Assembly (NCBI GenBank): GCA_026400595.1
Contig: JAPLOT010000080.1
Span: 1-24,847, forward strand
Reading direction: 5' to 3'
DNA length: 24,847 nucleotides
Origin: Alphaproteobacteria bacterium
GTDB lineage: Bacteria > Pseudomonadota > Alphaproteobacteria > Rhizobiales > Aestuariivirgaceae
The notes beneath the pieces are model-generated. The model made no database searches, was not told the DNA's origin, and saw only the letters and a list, made by a program, of their open reading frames with translations. This document shows positions 22,639 to 24,847 of the stretch, one piece after another (the stretch's first letter is position 1; each line of letters opens with the position of its first letter). A program made the position numbers and the translations under genes.

Positions 22639-23804
22639 AGATCACGAAGGTCGAGTGTTTCGTACTGTTGGTGCCCGACTTCCGCGCCGACGCCTGTTCC
22701 TCGGCGCAGGACAATCTGGTTGTCAAGATACACACCGACGACGGCCATGTGGGAATCGGCGAGACGGATACGAATCCCTGGGTCGCGCGGGCCATGATCG
22801 AGGCGCAGGGAACCCACATCATGGGCCTCGGCCTCACCGAGATGCTCATGGGACAGGACCCGACCGACGTGGAGGGCCTGTGGGAAAAGATGTATCGCGG
22901 CTCCGCCATGACCGGCCGGCGCGGCCTCGGCATCTGCGCCATCGGTGCGCTCGACATGGCGCTGTGGGATCTGCGCGGCAAGATCGAGGGCAAGCCTTGC
23001 TGGCATCTTATGGGTGGGGCGACCAATCCCACGATCACGCCCTACGCCTCGCTCCTGCCGGAGGGCGACGATCTCGAAACCTATGGCCGCGTGCTGTGCG
23101 AGCGCGCGCTGGCCGCGCAGAAGCTCGGCTTCCGGGCGGCCAAGCTGGAGATCTGCCTCAAGGGGCCTTACTCGCACAATTCGCTGCAGATCGCCGATGA
23201 CCGCGAGTGCGCCCGCATGGTGCGCGACATCCGCAAGGCGGTCGGCCCGGAGATGACGCTGATGGTCGACGTCGCCTATGCCTGGCCGGATTGGAAGGAG
23301 GCGCTACGGGCCATCGAGATGTTTGCCGGCGAGGATATCTACTTTGTCGAGACGCCGCTTCCCTCCGACGATGTCGAAGGCTATGCCAAGCTCTGCCACG
23401 CCTCGCCGGTCAAGATCGCACTGGGCGAGTGGCAGAACACGCGCTTCGAGTTCCTGGAGTTCATGAATGCAAAGGCGATCGACGTGGTGCAGCCCGATGT
23501 CGGGCGCGTCGGCGGACTCACCGAAGCCAAGCGCGTGGCCATGCATGCGCGTGATCGGGGCCTGGTCGTGGTGCCGCATTGCTGGAAGTCGGCCATCGGC
23601 ATTGCCGCTTCGGCGCATCTTGCCGCCGTCGCGCCGACCTGCACCTACATCGAGTTCCTGCCGCGCGAGCTTGCCGACTCGGCGCTGCGCCGCGACCTGT
23701 GCAGCGTCGAACTCCCGGTGGTGGAAGGCCGCATCCCGCTGCCGACTGCGCCGGGCCTTGGCGTGACGCTGAACGAAGAGGCGCTCCACAGATTTCGCGT
23801 TTGA
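22635..23804 (+). CDS. Enolase-superfamily protein 3
   Basis: A 389-residue mandelate-racemase/muconate-lactonizing-type protein. Active-site positions: K170-L-E172 on strand 2, metal ligands Asp212 (LMVDVAYAW), Glu239 (YFVETPLPSDD) and Glu265 (ALGEWQNTRFE), Asp288 in QPDVGRVGG and His315 in VVPHCWKSA, so the His-Asp dyad is complete. ATG at 22635 has CGGAGG eight bases upstream and overlaps the ATPase stop (ATGA); longer in-frame starts to 22590 lack family character. Sequence blocks around WDLRGK and PLPSDD resemble enolase-superfamily protein 2 more than protein 4. The tight coupling to the peptide-type importer indicates that its substrate derives from what that system imports. Confidence 0.9.
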   Translation: MKITKVECFVLLVPDFRADACSSAQDNLVVKIHTDDGHVGIGETDTNPWVARAMIEAQGTHIMGLGLTEMLMGQDPTDVEGLWEKMYRGSAMTGRRGLGICAIGALDMALWDLRGKIEGKPCWHLMGGATNPTITPYASLLPEGDDLETYGRVLCERALAAQKLGFRAAKLEICLKGPYSHNSLQIADDRECARMVRDIRKAVGPEMTLMVDVAYAWPDWKEALRAIEMFAGEDIYFVETPLPSDDVEGYAKLCHASPVKIALGEWQNTRFEFLEFMNAKAIDVVQPDVGRVGGLTEAKRVAMHARDRGLVVVPHCWKSAIGIAASAHLAAVAPTCTYIEFLPRELADSALRRDLCSVELPVVEGRIPLPTAPGLGVTLNEEALHRFRV

Positions 23805-23815
23805 CGAGGGCACTG

Positions 23816-24847
23816 ATGAAGATCGAAGCCGTAGACTTTTTCTATCTCTCCATGCCGGTGGTGACCGATGCCGGCGATGGCAGTCAGGACGCCTTGCTGG
23901 TGCGGGTCGCCGCAGGCGGCGAGGTGGGCTGGGGCGAATGCGAGGCCTCGCCTCTCACTTCGATCGCCGCCTTCGTCTGTCCCATGTCGCATGGTGCCTG
24001 CAAACCGGTGCGCGACGTGGTGCTGGGAAAGGCCCTGAACGGCCCCGACGATATTGCCGCCCTGGCTGCGGCTGTCGAGATGGAGTGCATGGACCTGCTG
24101 CAGGCGGCACATACATTCTCCGGAATCGAGATGGCGCTGTGGGACCTGCTGGGCCGCAAGCGTGGCGTGCCGGTCTACCAGCTTCTGGGTTACTCGAGGG
24201 CCTATCCGAAGCTGCCCTATGCCTCGCAGCTTTTCGGCGACACGCCAGCGGAGACTCTGGCCGGTTGCCGTGCGGCCCGGTCACGCGGCTTCCGGGCGGT
24301 GAAATGCGGCTGGGGTCCCTTCGGCCGCGGCAGCCTCAAGGACGATCGCGACCACCTGCAGGCGGCGCGCGAAGGCCTGGGCCCCGATGGCAAGCTGCTC
24401 ATCGATGCGGGCCAGATCTTCCGCGAGGATGTGGATGCGGCGGCGGAGCGCATCGCGCTGCTCGAAGAGGTCGACGCCGGCTGGTTCGAGGAGCCCTTCC
24501 TCGGCGGCGCCTATGCTGCCTATGGTGCCTTGTCGCAGCGGCGCGGCAAGGTGAAGGTTGCCGGCGGCGAGGCCTCGCATAATTTCCACATGGCCCAGCA
24601 TCTGATCGACTACGGCAAGGTCTCCTTCATCCAGATCGACTGCGGCCGCATCGGCGGCCTGGCGCCGGCAAAGCGTGTGGCGGATTATGCCGTGGCCCAT
24701 GGCGTGACCTATGTGAATCACACTTTCACCTCGCATCTGGCGCTCTGCGCCTCGCTCCAGCCCTATGCCGGCCTCAAGGATCACGTGATCTGCGAGTACC
24801 CCTTCGCGCCGAAACCGGTGGCCTGGGACATGAGCGAAACCCACCTC
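23816..24847 (+). CDS. Enolase-superfamily protein 4, C-terminus beyond window
   Basis: 344 codons without a stop, running off the right edge; the family is usually 360-400 residues, so only the end is missing. Active-site positions: K163-C-G165 in AVKCGWGPFG, metal ligands Asp197 (LLIDAGQIF), Glu225 (GWFEEPFLGG) and Glu252 (AGGEASHNF), Asp275 in IQIDCGRIGG and His302 in YVNHTFTSHL. It clearly belongs to a different subgroup from proteins 1 to 3: the second acid is in the EEPF motif and the His motif lacks the PHGWK-like context. ATG at 23816 has GAGGG five bases upstream and lies 11 bases after the preceding stop. Probably an acid-sugar dehydratase or lactone cycloisomerase; the exact reaction is unknown. 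Confidence 0.88.
   Translation, partial: MKIEAVDFFYLSMPVVTDAGDGSQDALLVRVAAGGEVGWGECEASPLTSIAAFVCPMSHGACKPVRDVVLGKALNGPDDIAALAAAVEMECMDLLQAAHTFSGIEMALWDLLGRKRGVPVYQLLGYSRAYPKLPYASQLFGDTPAETLAGCRAARSRGFRAVKCGWGPFGRGSLKDDRDHLQAAREGLGPDGKLLIDAGQIFREDVDAAAERIALLEEVDAGWFEEPFLGGAYAAYGALSQRRGKVKVAGGEASHNFHMAQHLIDYGKVSFIQIDCGRIGGLAPAKRVADYAVAHGVTYVNHTFTSHLALCASLQPYAGLKDHVICEYPFAPKPVAWDMSETHL

Overview
The window is high-GC, densely packed bacterial DNA. Gene families, short 4-base gene overlaps (ATGA, GTGA, TGATG) and two complete ABC importers built around sugar catabolism suggest an alphaproteobacterium of the Hyphomicrobiales (rhizobial) type. That placement is inferred from gene content; there is no rRNA or marker gene here. 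No tRNA, CRISPR array, insertion sequence or phage gene was seen.

Layout. (1) 1-533, minus strand: N-terminal part of a nucleotide-sugar dehydrogenase that runs off the left edge and is probably unrelated surface-polysaccharide metabolism. (2) 880-5264, plus strand: a five-gene overlapping operon of Gfo/Idh/MocA oxidoreductase, TIM-barrel sugar isomerase/epimerase, alpha/beta-hydrolase-like protein, ribulose-phosphate-3-epimerase-like protein and ROK sugar kinase. (3) 5401-6252, minus strand: SMP-30 lactonase, divergent from 6434-11386, plus strand: SDR dehydrogenase, Tat-exported sugar-binding protein, two MalF/MalG-type permeases and an aldose 1-epimerase. The matching MalK-type ATPase (11395-12483) lies on the opposite strand. 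(4) 12660-14963: two enolase-superfamily genes facing tail to tail. (5) 15036-15872: the only transcription factor in the window (IclR family), ending on a shared CTAG with an opposed solute-binding-protein homologue that has no signal peptide (15869-16996). (6) 17125-24847, plus strand: a family-5 (peptide/oligosaccharide) binding protein, DppB and DppC permeases, one fused double ATPase, and two more enolase-superfamily genes, the last cut by the right edge.

How it may work (inference). Block 3 plus the enolase-superfamily proteins fits a non-phosphorylative oxidative route: aldose anomer interconversion, oxidation to aldonolactone (SDR), lactone hydrolysis (SMP-30), then dehydration of the acid sugar (enolase superfamily). 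The downstream 2-keto-3-deoxy acid aldolase or kinase is not in the window. Two importers of different classes suggest uptake of both a monomer and a larger conjugate or oligomer. Block 2 looks like a second, phosphorylating route for a related or released sugar.

Regulation. The promoter regions at about 6305-6371 and 17013-17080 share one architecture: TTGAC(C/T), 16 bp, a -10 element, 23-24 bp, then nearly the same 16-bp element (GTCC-N8-GGAA, 14 of 16 identical), with a further GTC(C/T) half-site exactly 20 bp upstream. Weaker versions occur at 12589-12604 and just before the IclR start. This is the best evidence that blocks 3 to 6 form one regulon, plausibly under the IclR protein. No such site was found in front of block 2.
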